Part shown: positions 25,115-34,862 of the stretch, piece after piece | Position numbering within the stretch: the first letter of the stretch is position 1 | How the letters are laid out: every line of letters starts with the position of its first letter | From: Paludibacteraceae bacterium | GTDB lineage: Bacteria > Bacteroidota > Bacteroidia > Bacteroidales > Paludibacteraceae | DNA: 53,879 nucleotides | Assembly (NCBI GenBank): GCA_017557345.1 | Contig: JAFYZR010000068.1 | Span: forward strand, 1 to 53,879 | Reading direction: 5' to 3' | Program-made: the position numbers and the translations under genes | Notes under the pieces: model-generated | Told to the model about the DNA's origin: nothing | The model's database searches: none | What the model saw: only the letters and a program-made list of their open reading frames with translations

Positions 25115-27038
25115 TCCAGAGAGTGCCATTTGAAGCGGCTACATTCACATCAAAGATTGGCCAGTATTGATGCATATCAATGTCTGTTCCTTCTTTATAG
25201 AGATACCATTTATCAGCTGTGATATACGGTTCATCATCTTTATCAAAGAAGGACTTAACGACCCAGCCGTTCTCTTTGTCAAAGTCAGCAGGTCGTTGAG
25301 CGTCCTTATCAATCCCCACGAATCGATCGAAGACATATGCAGCTCCCTTCTGAGCATAAGCATCATTTCGTGTATAATGGAACCACACAGAATCCGGGCG
25401 TCCGGCATATGCTCCTTGATTTTTCTGCAAGTCATAGCAAGCAGCCTGAGTTGCTTCCAGTTTCTCTTTGAGCAATCCCCAACGCATGAGGTCATATTTA
25501 CGAATATTCTCTCCGCAGAACTCGAAAGCACGCTCATCAACGATATTCGCAAAAGAAACAGCTTTCGAAGCCAATCCAGCACGTTTGCGCACTTTATCAA
25601 AGCAAGCCTGTGCACTAATGCCATACAAATCCGAGGGAGCATTCCCTTCTTTAGAGCCGATAGCCGCTTCTGCAAACATCAACAAGATATCTGTATAGCG
25701 AAGGACGGGCATATCTATTCCATCTTCATTGGAAGAATAACTGCGGACCATCCATTCCACACGCAGTTTTCCGCAATACATTTGCGAAATATTCGATTGC
25801 TTCTGGTATACTTTCTTATCGCTGGCTGCCACTCCAGGGAAAGCAATATCGGTAAGCGAAGCAGTTCCCGAACCCGTATCGTATTCCCAAGTCCAAGGCA
25901 GTATAGTGACATCACGACGCTTATCTTTTTTATCATACGCATAATAGAATGTCGGCACAATCTCTATCATCGCTTGCGTCTTGGCATTATTCGTGTTGCC
26001 ATCGCCGTAAGTGATGGTATTAATCAAAGCCCCCGCACAATTGTTTGACATCTTATTTCCCGTCAATGCCAATACTTGTCCGCGCGCGCCATTCAAGAAA
26101 GGCAGTGCCCATATCCACTCTGACTGCGAATAATCCGTCACATCTTTGCAGAGGTCTTTGAACACATCCGCAAAATCGTCTTTGAATTTCCAATCTTCAT
26201 TCTTAATTACCTGTGCGCATGCCCAAACCGCCTCTTGATACAGTTCCTGACGTTTGCCGGCATCCTTCACATTATATTGAACAGAACAGGCCTTTGTTCC
26301 TCCTTTTGTGAACACATCAGGGCGCATGGCTAAGCCGGCATACATTAGATCCATTCTTGCCAACAAACCATATGCTAACGCCTTACTTGGACGACCCGTA
26401 TAGTTAGCAGCCTTAGCAATGGGCACAGAAGCCGACCAAGGCATCAAGCGTGCGGCCTCTTTGAGATCAATACGCAGTTGTTCAAACACCACATTACGAT
26501 CCTGCTTCTCCGTATATAGCACCTCGGGATTATAGCCATTGAAGGACTCAAAACTTGCCGGCACATCACCCCATAATTTCACCATTTCGAGATAACAGAA
26601 AGAGCGTAGTGCAAGCGCTTCTCCCAAGAGATATTTAAATGTAACATCCGTGGTATCTGAATGCGCACGAATACCATCTATGACGACGTTTGCTCGCTCA
26701 ATAGCCGAGTTGAGATATGCCCACGGGTCTTTACCGTTAGATGTCGACAAATTACCTGTGCCTCCAGTCATGTTATATGCAGCATAATCAGCATCCTCAG
26801 ATTTTGAGCAGTGCTCGATATCTGTATTCATCGCCACATAGCCGCCACAGAGACGATTTCTAAATGATTTATCCTCTCCAAAGGTATTATAAATAGCGCC
26901 GATTGCCTGCTCCGTAAGGTCTGCGGATTTGAATACTGCCTCATCCATTGCCGAAGGAGACTCGGTTTCGAAGAAATCTTTCTCACAAGCGACGAGTGTC
27001 AGTGCTAAAGCACCTAAAAGAAAATATTTTGCTTTCAT
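25098..27038 (-). CDS. SusD/RagB-like nutrient-binding outer membrane lipoprotein
   Basis: 646-aa surface glycan-binding lipoprotein that caps the SusC transporter. Signal peptide with lipobox LVAC (MKAKYFLLGALALTLVAC) and the typical EKDFFETESPSA start; tetratricopeptide-like helical core with NAVIDG/IERANVVIDG-type SusD_N features and the C-terminal RagB/SusD domain (DILLMFAEAA and CGENIRKYDLMRWG segments). An in-frame ATG two codons upstream (27044) is an equally possible start. It lies 15-21 bp after susC and overlaps the pectate lyase gene, so its substrate is probably an oligogalacturonide. Confidence 0.94.
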   Translation of the reverse strand: MKAKYFLLGALALTLVACEKDFFETESPSAMDEAVFKSADLTEQAIGAIYNTFGEDKSFRNRLCGGYVAMNTDIEHCSKSEDADYAAYNMTGGTGNLSTSNGKDPWAYLNSAIERANVVIDGIRAHSDTTDVTFKYLLGEALALRSFCYLEMVKLWGDVPASFESFNGYNPEVLYTEKQDRNVVFEQLRIDLKEAARLMPWSASVPIAKAANYTGRPSKALAYGLLARMDLMYAGLAMRPDVFTKGGTKACSVQYNVKDAGKRQELYQEAVWACAQVIKNEDWKFKDDFADVFKDLCKDVTDYSQSEWIWALPFLNGARGQVLALTGNKMSNNCAGALINTITYGDGNTNNAKTQAMIEIVPTFYYAYDKKDKRRDVTILPWTWEYDTGSGTASLTDIAFPGVAASDKKVYQKQSNISQMYCGKLRVEWMVRSYSSNEDGIDMPVLRYTDILLMFAEAAIGSKEGNAPSDLYGISAQACFDKVRKRAGLASKAVSFANIVDERAFEFCGENIRKYDLMRWGLLKEKLEATQAACYDLQKNQGAYAGRPDSVWFHYTRNDAYAQKGAAYVFDRFVGIDKDAQRPADFDKENGWVVKSFFDKDDEPYITADKWYLYKEGTDIDMHQYWPIFDVNVAASNGTLWNDYLY

Positions 27039-27059
27039 AATCATTAGAATTTACGGTGA

Positions 27060-30000
27060 TTAGAACTGGATATTCATACCAATATTGATACCTCTACTCT
27101 TAGGATATGCCGAGAAATCCACACCCGGAGTAAGCGGGTTTTTGCTCGAGCGAGTATCCACTTCAGGGTCAAGACCGCTGTACTTTGTCGCACAGAACAG
27201 ATTGCTTCCCTGAACATATACGCGGATGGTATTGATTACCTTGGTTTTGGTCATCCATGCTTTAGGGAGCGAATAACCAAGCGTCAGTTGATTAAGGCGC
27301 AAGAATGAGCCATCCTCCAAATCCTGATCTGTCACAACATAATGCGACATGATCGGGCTATAGGTTGTCGCGCCCTTATCTCTATTCATCTGATCCAGTT
27401 GATTAGCGAATTCCACATACTCATCGCCAAATACCAAAGTGCTTGATGCATAAACATCCGGCATATATTGACCTTGTGCAGAGAACAACGAATAGCGATT
27501 ATTGTAACTCATCGCTGAGATGAGGTTGCGCATTTTCGTTTTTTCTGTAATGGTGGTATATTCCATTTTGGATAGGTTGAGAATCTTATTTCCAAAAGCA
27601 AAAGTGAAATTAGCAGCAAGATCGAACTTACCCCATTTATCTCCACCTATATTGAAATTGAGATTAATACCACCTGTATGCGTAGGAACGGTGTTGCCTA
27701 AAATAGTCTTGTCCTTTTCATCGATAACACCATCTTCATTTAGGTCTTTGAACTTAATCGATCCAGGAACTGGGGCATTTGTCAAGAAACCGTCGCCATA
27801 CGTAACTACGCCATCCTTAATACCCCATGCGTGCGATGTGGCAAGATAACTCTGGAAATCAGCTGCTGTGTAATAACCGTCCGTTACATAACCATAGACA
27901 TTGCCGACAGGCTGTCCAACCTCTAACAGGAACTCTGCTGTAGTTAAATATTCGGATGATCCGAAACAACTGGTTTGCGCAAGCATGGATGTAACATTAC
28001 CAAGGTCTTGTACACGAGTTCTATTGAAAGAGATATTACCATCGATGGAGAGGTTATAACTCAAACTCTTTGATTTATGGTCAAGAATAATACCTTTGAC
28101 GGAGAACTCCATACCCATATTACGGGTTGAACCGATATTCTGATATTGATAATTATATCGAGCAGGCATGATTTGACGAATAATCAGGTCTTTGGTAGTA
28201 TTCCAATAGAGGTCGATTGTTCCTGTAAGACGTTCATTGAAGAAGCCGTAATCAATACCAAAGTCACGCGTGATTGTTGTTTCCCATTTGAGGTTGGGAT
28301 TAGCTGCGATCTTATCACTTCCTCCTACTACAAGAATGTTACTTGTTCCTTGTCCCAAGTCGAAATATGTCATCTGCTGTGAAAGGAAATCAGGATGCAG
28401 ATAGCCCAAATCCACATTGTTATTACCGGCCATACCAAGTGACAAACGGAACTTCATATTGCTCAACCAAGATGAAGCATCTTGCATAAACTCCTCATCA
28501 GACATACGCCAAGCAACTGCGCCCGATGGGAAATAGCCCCATTGATTACCCTTTGCGAAACGCGTCGAGCAATCTGCACGGAACGTTCCTGTGATGTAAT
28601 AGCGACCTTTATAATCATAGTTGGCACGAGCCAGGAAGGATAGCTGGTTATCACGCGGGTTGATATAATTCGTAAATTCAGAGTATGCCGCTTGCCCCAT
28701 ATAGTTAAATATCTCACCATTGAGCACATCATAACTGCCTTTGTAGCCAAAGCCATACTCATTCTGTGTCTCGCCTTTGCGGATAACTGTCTCCTCTCCG
28801 ACTAATACACTTACGTTATGATCACTATTGAAACTTTGCTTCCACTCAAGCGTATTATGATTTGTCAATGAAGAACGGAGTTCATCCGTCACTTGAATCT
28901 GCGCCGTTCCTCCTTCTATTCCAGGACGACCCGTATTACGCGAGAAATACGTAGTTGGACCATAGTAACGATCGGTCGTGATATGACGAGATTCGTATCC
29001 CAAATCCACTCGCGCAGTAAAATGCTTCGCAAACTTATAACTCATATAACCTTGGATATTCCATTTTTTATCCTGCTTGAGTTTATAGTTATCGCGGATG
29101 GTGGTCAGCGGGTCATAGAGCGATCCGAAAGTCTCATCCTCATCCTCTACTGTACCATCATTTTTCGAGAGTAGTTTGGTCGGGGTATATACTACGCAAT
29201 TACGCAAACGCGATTCAGTAGTCGTTCCGTTATCCTTGATAGCATTCGAACCCGACCCAAGCACTTCTGTGCTCGTGTAACGAGTAGTAAAACCAATGGT
29301 GAAATTCTTGAACGGTTTGAATTTCGCTTTAGCTGAAATATTATTGCGGGTATAGTTAGACTGCTCCATAATTGCCTTGTCATCTATACGATTATAAGAC
29401 AACGTAAAGTTAGCATTTTTGTTACCACCACTCATGCTAACCGATTGATTAGAATTAAAACCTGTACGACCGAACGTTTGATCTTGCCAATCGATAAAGG
29501 GATGCAAGGAAGCATCCGTATATTCCGTCAACAACTCCGAAATGGACGAGTTTTCCACCTCTGATGGGTCTTTGTATTTCGTATCATTATACACTTTATC
29601 AAAATAGGCATAGAAATTGCTGCGAAGACCGGAAAGAGAATGGTCTTTCTGATAAGCCCATTCGTATTGCATAAGGGCGAATTCCTCAGGATCCAGCACT
29701 TCATATTTCTTGGCTATTTTCTTCCATCCGATATAACCGGAATAATCCACATGGAAAACCATCTTATCTTCATCGGAATTCGAATCCTTGGTTGTGATGA
29801 TGATAACTCCGTTCGCTCCCTGCGCTCCATAAATAGCAGTAGCTGCGGCATCTTTCAACACATCCATCGAAGCGATGTCACTCGGTGCAATATCGGAGAT
29901 AGAGCTAACCGGCATACCATCCACGATATACAAGGGATCGTTACTCTGTGTAAGCGATGTACCTCCACGAACACGGATTTTCACATCCGCGTCCGGACTT

Positions 30001-30470
30001 CCTTCTGTTGTTGTCACCGACACACCAGATAACTTTCCTTGTAATGCCTCTGCCGCACTTGCAACAGGAATATCCTTGAGTTGTTCTGCACTCACAGAAG
30101 CAACAGATGTTACCACATCGCGTTTCTTCGTTGTGCCGTATCCCGTAACAACCACTTCTTCGAGCACTTCGCTATTCTCTGACAGCACTACATTCATCGT
30201 ATTGCCAGTGATGGTCAATTCCTGCGTTTGCATACCAATGTAGGAAAAAACAAGCACTTGCGCATCATCCGGAACATCGAGTGAATAATTGCCATCAAAA
30301 TCCGTAACAGTACCGATTGAAGTACCTTTAACGACCACAGAAGCCGAGATGATAGTCTCGCCCGTCGGATCTTTTACTGTTCCTGTGACAACACGAGCTT
30401 CCACAACCATACCCATCAAGAGGACAGTTGAAAGCATCATGGTACGGAACATACTGAAACTCTGTTTCAT
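27060..30470 (-). CDS. SusC/RagA-type TonB-dependent transporter
   Basis: 1136-aa outer membrane transporter. Signal peptide (about 1-25), a carboxypeptidase-D-regulatory-like domain (about 27-90, VTGTVKDPTGETIISASVVV), the SusC-specific linker LEEVVVTGYGTTKKRDVV as TonB box region, a plug domain (about 115-225, with VRGGTSLTQSNDPLYIVDG), and a 22-strand barrel ending in the terminal aromatic residue (MNIQF). Length is typical. With SusD it forms the import pair of a pectin utilisation locus. No ECF sigma/anti-sigma or hybrid two-component regulator is adjacent; regulation may act at the palindrome in its promoter. Confidence 0.95.
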   Translation of the reverse strand: MKQSFSMFRTMMLSTVLLMGMVVEARVVTGTVKDPTGETIISASVVVKGTSIGTVTDFDGNYSLDVPDDAQVLVFSYIGMQTQELTITGNTMNVVLSENSEVLEEVVVTGYGTTKKRDVVTSVASVSAEQLKDIPVASAAEALQGKLSGVSVTTTEGSPDADVKIRVRGGTSLTQSNDPLYIVDGMPVSSISDIAPSDIASMDVLKDAAATAIYGAQGANGVIIITTKDSNSDEDKMVFHVDYSGYIGWKKIAKKYEVLDPEEFALMQYEWAYQKDHSLSGLRSNFYAYFDKVYNDTKYKDPSEVENSSISELLTEYTDASLHPFIDWQDQTFGRTGFNSNQSVSMSGGNKNANFTLSYNRIDDKAIMEQSNYTRNNISAKAKFKPFKNFTIGFTTRYTSTEVLGSGSNAIKDNGTTTESRLRNCVVYTPTKLLSKNDGTVEDEDETFGSLYDPLTTIRDNYKLKQDKKWNIQGYMSYKFAKHFTARVDLGYESRHITTDRYYGPTTYFSRNTGRPGIEGGTAQIQVTDELRSSLTNHNTLEWKQSFNSDHNVSVLVGEETVIRKGETQNEYGFGYKGSYDVLNGEIFNYMGQAAYSEFTNYINPRDNQLSFLARANYDYKGRYYITGTFRADCSTRFAKGNQWGYFPSGAVAWRMSDEEFMQDASSWLSNMKFRLSLGMAGNNNVDLGYLHPDFLSQQMTYFDLGQGTSNILVVGGSDKIAANPNLKWETTITRDFGIDYGFFNERLTGTIDLYWNTTKDLIIRQIMPARYNYQYQNIGSTRNMGMEFSVKGIILDHKSKSLSYNLSIDGNISFNRTRVQDLGNVTSMLAQTSCFGSSEYLTTAEFLLEVGQPVGNVYGYVTDGYYTAADFQSYLATSHAWGIKDGVVTYGDGFLTNAPVPGSIKFKDLNEDGVIDEKDKTILGNTVPTHTGGINLNFNIGGDKWGKFDLAANFTFAFGNKILNLSKMEYTTITEKTKMRNLISAMSYNNRYSLFSAQGQYMPDVYASSTLVFGDEYVEFANQLDQMNRDKGATTYSPIMSHYVVTDQDLEDGSFLRLNQLTLGYSLPKAWMTKTKVINTIRVYVQGSNLFCATKYSGLDPEVDTRSSKNPLTPGVDFSAYPKSRGINIGMNIQF

Positions 30471-30528
30471 AAAGAGAATTTGTTTGTATTGATATTAAGT
30501 TAAATGAATTCTATTCACTATTTGGGCG

Positions 30529-30572
30529 CAAAGGTACAAAAAAAACGTCAATCTTTTGTGGAAAAATTGACG
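30529..30572 (-). promoter_or_regulatory. susC promoter with palindrome at the -33 position
   Basis: A -7 box TACCTTTG lies on the - strand at 30536-30529. The expected -33 site (30557-30560) has no TTTG. It is the exact centre of the inverted repeat CGTCAAT (30546-30552) / ATTGACG (30566-30572), 13 nt apart. Probably an activator or repressor site controlling the pectin operon (inference). Confidence 0.65.
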
Positions 30573-30604
30573 CAAAATTTACACTATTGCATTTTTTGCT
30601 ATAT

Positions 30605-32560
30605 TTAGTTATCAAAAGGCGCTGCGTAGGTACATCCTTCACGCCATCTGGAACATCCGTAGCGCGTTTTACCACGAATGATAAGTCCCTTTCGACAAAC
30701 CGGGCAAAGCATACCTGCTTTGTTTGTTTTGACATCGCGCACTACGCTGGACGTCATATCTTTGAGTTCATCGAGAAATTGCTGGGCAGTATAGTCTCCG
30801 CGTTCTATCTCGCGTAACTTTTTCTCCCAAAGTCCAGTCAGTTCTGCCGATTTAAGAAGCGGCGAGACGATAGTATGAATCAGGTCTATTCCCACATCTG
30901 TAGCACGCAAAGATTTGCCCTGTTTTTGGATATACTTCCGCTGGTAGAGTTTTTCAATGATAGCCGCACGAGTAGAAGGCCGTCCAATACCATTCTCCTT
31001 CATCGCATCGCGCAACTCTTCATCCTCCACCGTCTTTCCCGCAGTTTCCATAGCACGGAGTAACGTTGCTTCGGTATAATATTTAGGTGGAGTAGTCGTT
31101 TTCTCTTTCAATTGCGGAATATGCGGTCCACTTTCTCCTTTTGTAAAAGTTGGAAGCGACTTAACTAATTCTTCTTGATTTTCCGGAGTATCAGGAGTAT
31201 CCTGCGTTTCCGGTTCTTCTTTTTCAAAGACCGCCCGCCAACCTTGTTTGAGTACCTCGCGCCCTGTTACCTTGAAGTCTATCTCGCCGGCTTTAGCAAG
31301 AACGGTTGTGTTGCTCACTTCACATTCAGGATAAAAAGCCGCAATAAAATGCAGAGCAACAAGATCATATACTTTCTTCTCCTCTGCCGTCAGACCTTCA
31401 GGACGTTGCCCTGTAGGAATAATAGCATGGTGGTCTGTGACTTTACTATTATCGAATACTTTCTTCGATTTAGGCAATGATTCAGCACTTTTTTTACCAT
31501 CTGCTTTCAATCCTAAAAGAGGCTGGACTTGTGGGAAATAGTCCTTTATTCCGGCTAGAGTGTTCGGCACTTTCGGATAGAGGTCATCGCTAAGATATGT
31601 TGTATCTACACGCGGATAGGTAGTCACTCTTTTCTCGTAAAGAGACTGTATTAATTGAAGCGTCTGCTCTGCTGAATAAGAAAACTTCTTGTTGCAATCT
31701 ACTTGCAGGGACGTTAAGTCATATAGTTTTGGTGCGTACTCAAGCCCCTTTTTCTTTTCAACGGATGTGATGGTCAATGGCAGATCTTTGATCGAATCCA
31801 CAAGCGCTTGTCCCTGTTCTTCCGAGGTAATGGCATATTCTCCATCCTCAACCGGAATCTGTGCATTAAAAAGTGTGCTGCGGTATTCTGTTTTGAGTTC
31901 CCAATAAGTACGAGGAACAAAATTCTCTATCTCAGCCTGCCGTTTAACCACCAACGCTAATGTAGGCGTCTGCACACGTCCGACAGAAAGCACTTGTCTG
32001 TCTTTTCCGGTTCCTCGCGCGTACCTTATTGTATACGCGCGCGTGGCGTTCATGCCAAGCAACCAATCACCAATAGCACGCATCAGCCCGGCCTCATACA
32101 GATGCTGGTATTCAGATTGATCTTTGAGTTGCTGAAAACCGTCACGAATAGCCTCTTCGGTAAGAGAGTTTACCCAAAGACGCTTTACAGGGCATGCGCA
32201 ACCTGCCTGCTGATATACCCAACGCTGAATAAGCTCTCCTTCTTGCCCGGCATCGCCACAATTGATTACCTCATCCGCCTGTGTAATAAGCGACTTAATG
32301 ATATTAAATTGTTTGTGAACGCCTTCGTCACCTTGTACCTTGATAGAAAAACGAGGTGGAATCATCGGTAGCGAACCGAGACTCCACGCTTTCCATTGCT
32401 CAGAATATTCTTGCGGATCCAGTAGTGCACAGAGATGACCGAATGTCCAAGTTACTTGGTATCCGTTGCCTTCAAAATAGCCATCTTTCCGTTGTTTGGC
32501 ACCAAGCACATTTGCTATATACGCGCCCACTGACGGTTTCTCTGCGACACAAACAATCAT
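30605..32560 (-). CDS. topB: DNA topoisomerase III
   Basis: 651-aa type IA topoisomerase that relaxes and decatenates DNA. N-terminal TOPRIM fold (VCVAEKPSVGAYIANVLGA, residues 3-21), active-site Tyr in TTYPRVDTTYLSDD (around residue 315), GRPSTRAAIIEKL segment, and one C-terminal zinc ribbon (CPVCRKGLIIRGKTRYGCSR). The start codon overlaps the wzc stop by one base (TAATG), so translation is probably coupled to the upstream exopolysaccharide gene, an unexpected partner. Confidence 0.95.
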   Translation of the reverse strand: MIVCVAEKPSVGAYIANVLGAKQRKDGYFEGNGYQVTWTFGHLCALLDPQEYSEQWKAWSLGSLPMIPPRFSIKVQGDEGVHKQFNIIKSLITQADEVINCGDAGQEGELIQRWVYQQAGCACPVKRLWVNSLTEEAIRDGFQQLKDQSEYQHLYEAGLMRAIGDWLLGMNATRAYTIRYARGTGKDRQVLSVGRVQTPTLALVVKRQAEIENFVPRTYWELKTEYRSTLFNAQIPVEDGEYAITSEEQGQALVDSIKDLPLTITSVEKKKGLEYAPKLYDLTSLQVDCNKKFSYSAEQTLQLIQSLYEKRVTTYPRVDTTYLSDDLYPKVPNTLAGIKDYFPQVQPLLGLKADGKKSAESLPKSKKVFDNSKVTDHHAIIPTGQRPEGLTAEEKKVYDLVALHFIAAFYPECEVSNTTVLAKAGEIDFKVTGREVLKQGWRAVFEKEEPETQDTPDTPENQEELVKSLPTFTKGESGPHIPQLKEKTTTPPKYYTEATLLRAMETAGKTVEDEELRDAMKENGIGRPSTRAAIIEKLYQRKYIQKQGKSLRATDVGIDLIHTIVSPLLKSAELTGLWEKKLREIERGDYTAQQFLDELKDMTSSVVRDVKTNKAGMLCPVCRKGLIIRGKTRYGCSRWREGCTYAAPFDN

Positions 32561-34854
32561 TATTCTCTATAGCCGTAGTTATAACCGGTACGCCCGCCTT
32601 TCACCGCATTCAATACGCACGCCACATTATGCATACGCTTCTGGTCAATGATTTGATTAATTTGCTCTATCATCTCCGACGAAGTATATTTATAGCGGCT
32701 GACAAAGATAGTCATATCTGCTATGCGGTCTAACAAATAAGTATCGCTAACAAGAGCTATAGGAGCAGTATCTACAATGATATAATCGTAACGTTTACGT
32801 AATTCCGTGAAGAGCTTATCAACACGCTCCGTTTGTAGCAATTCCGAAGGATTTGGAGGTATTGCACCACAAGGGATCACATCCAGATTTTGATGTTCAC
32901 CACTCGGAATGATAATCTCATCCAGCTTTACATCCGGTTCTGATAGATAGTTGGTAAGAGATCCACGGGTAGGCAAATTGAAATATTCTGCCAACATCGG
33001 TTTACGAACATCGAGACCAACCAACGCCACTTTCTTATTGAGAAGTGCCAAAGATAAAGCCATGTTACTTGCCACATATGTTTTACCTTCGTCATTGACA
33101 CAAGAAGTCACTAAGATAACCGGCGACTTTATATCCTTAGAGAGTGCAAAACGAAGATTCGTACGGACAAGTCGGAATAATTCCGCCGAAGTAGACTGTT
33201 CTCCATCTCTTATGGCAATACGTGGGCGATGGATATCTAAAGCCAACTGACCTAAAACAGGTGCCTTTACTTGGCGCTCAAAGCCGGCCAGGTCGTCTAT
33301 CTTATCATTAAAGATCATGAAAACATAGAGTAGTCCGGCAGGGAATATCAGCCCTAAAATAAAGCATATCATCAACAGCCGCAGCAGTTTCGGATTTTTG
33401 CTGCGCACATCACGTTGCGGCACATCCACTATTTTCGCCGGCATTGATGTGGCTGCTAACATAAGCGCATTTTCCTCGCGCTTCTGATAGAGATAGAGGT
33501 ATAATCCTTCTTTCAATTTCTGTTCACGTGCCACGCGGACATACTCACGCTGCTGTTCAGGAGCCTCCTTGATTTGTTGGTTATATTTAGTGTCTTGCGC
33601 CAATAAACTGCGTTTACGTATCTTCAAGCTCTCACGCACCGCCCCGATAGAAGCAATGATGTTCTGGCGCATCGTCGCTAACTGCAAGTTCATTTGCTTG
33701 ATAACCGGGTTCTCTTCCGTAGCCGTACGCTGAATACGCATACGCTGGAGTTGCAACGCGTTATAATCAGAGAGCGCACTAACAAGTGATTCATCAGAAA
33801 TACCTAAATTAGCCGGAATCAAATTATTGCGTTTCGTATCGTCACGCAAGAACTCATCTACATATGCCACCAAACTCAATTGTGTCTCTATCTCAACCAA
33901 CGCACGTTGCTCCTTGTTGCTTGCCTCGAGGAATAACTGGGCCTGTGTGCTGATATCTGCAATATTATTCTTCTCTTTATAGTCTGACAGATTTTGTTCC
34001 GCATCCGCCAATTCTTCCGAAATAATAGCCATACGTTCGTCGATAAAAGCAGCAGTATTGGTTGCTATCATATTTTTATCCACTATGGCGTTGAGATTAT
34101 ATTGGTCTATCAATTGACTCAACAATGCCTTGTCTCGTTCCGGAACCGGAGAAGAAATGGAAAGGTTGATGATATTGGACTCTTTCTTATTCTGGGAAAT
34201 TTTAATCTCTTTACGGAAATTGGAAACCACAATTTCTTTACGAGAGTGCACAATACGATAGGTTGAATCCGGACTCAAAGGACGATTCGCATGAAGAGCA
34301 ATCGTACCAACGCACGTCTCAAATGGTTCATCCAAATCATTGACCTTATTCGTCGAGAAATTGACATAACCCATTCTTGTCTTTATCTTATATCCCGACT
34401 TCAATGGTTTTACAGTCACCACAAATGTCTGTAATTCTGCATCTTCTGTCAATTGGATACAATCTATTTTCAACGAAGGATTGCGAAATTCTGTTTCCCA
34501 GCGCCATCCATTTCTTACCGCTGTTGGTTCCCAGATATTTAACGCATCGATAGCTTGATACAATAAATCACGGGAAGCGAATACAACCACTTCATCACCC
34601 GTAGCCGAATTGCCGGAAAGGCCTAACATCGACAATGCGTCAAACTGTGCTCCTCCGGCTTTTTGACGAAGCATCACACTTGCATCGGTCGTCCACTTAG
34701 GAGCCTTCCGCATATAATAAGCCATACCAAGTGAAGTGAAGCAGATGATTCCAATTACAAACCACCACCAATGCTCCAGCACCGCACGCACAATTTTGCG
34801 CACGTCTACCTCGTTTGCCACTGTATTCGTATTTTTATTTTCTGTATTTTCCAT
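32560..34854 (-). CDS. Wzc-like polysaccharide co-polymerase / tyrosine autokinase
   Basis: 764-aa inner membrane protein for exopolysaccharide chain-length control and export. N-terminal Wzz domain with two membrane helices (about 30-50 and 490-515) around a long periplasmic coiled-coil region, then a cytoplasmic BY-kinase (about 545-750): Walker A region SCVNDEGKTYVASNMA, Walker A' VALVGLDVRKP, Walker B YIIVDTAP, and a short C-terminal tyrosine cluster (TGYNYGYRE). The Walker A has NDEGKT where PGEGKT-like sequence is usual. It lies 8 bp downstream of wza. No glycosyltransferases are nearby, so the sugar made is unknown. Confidence 0.92.
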   Translation of the reverse strand: MENTENKNTNTVANEVDVRKIVRAVLEHWWWFVIGIICFTSLGMAYYMRKAPKWTTDASVMLRQKAGGAQFDALSMLGLSGNSATGDEVVVFASRDLLYQAIDALNIWEPTAVRNGWRWETEFRNPSLKIDCIQLTEDAELQTFVVTVKPLKSGYKIKTRMGYVNFSTNKVNDLDEPFETCVGTIALHANRPLSPDSTYRIVHSRKEIVVSNFRKEIKISQNKKESNIINLSISSPVPERDKALLSQLIDQYNLNAIVDKNMIATNTAAFIDERMAIISEELADAEQNLSDYKEKNNIADISTQAQLFLEASNKEQRALVEIETQLSLVAYVDEFLRDDTKRNNLIPANLGISDESLVSALSDYNALQLQRMRIQRTATEENPVIKQMNLQLATMRQNIIASIGAVRESLKIRKRSLLAQDTKYNQQIKEAPEQQREYVRVAREQKLKEGLYLYLYQKREENALMLAATSMPAKIVDVPQRDVRSKNPKLLRLLMICFILGLIFPAGLLYVFMIFNDKIDDLAGFERQVKAPVLGQLALDIHRPRIAIRDGEQSTSAELFRLVRTNLRFALSKDIKSPVILVTSCVNDEGKTYVASNMALSLALLNKKVALVGLDVRKPMLAEYFNLPTRGSLTNYLSEPDVKLDEIIIPSGEHQNLDVIPCGAIPPNPSELLQTERVDKLFTELRKRYDYIIVDTAPIALVSDTYLLDRIADMTIFVSRYKYTSSEMIEQINQIIDQKRMHNVACVLNAVKGGRTGYNYGYRE

Positions 34855-34862
34855 AATAAAAA

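Noticed and set aside
25167-26048. 293-codon frame antisense to susD
   Set aside because: It is a shadow of the susD gene; no domain, and susD is well supported.
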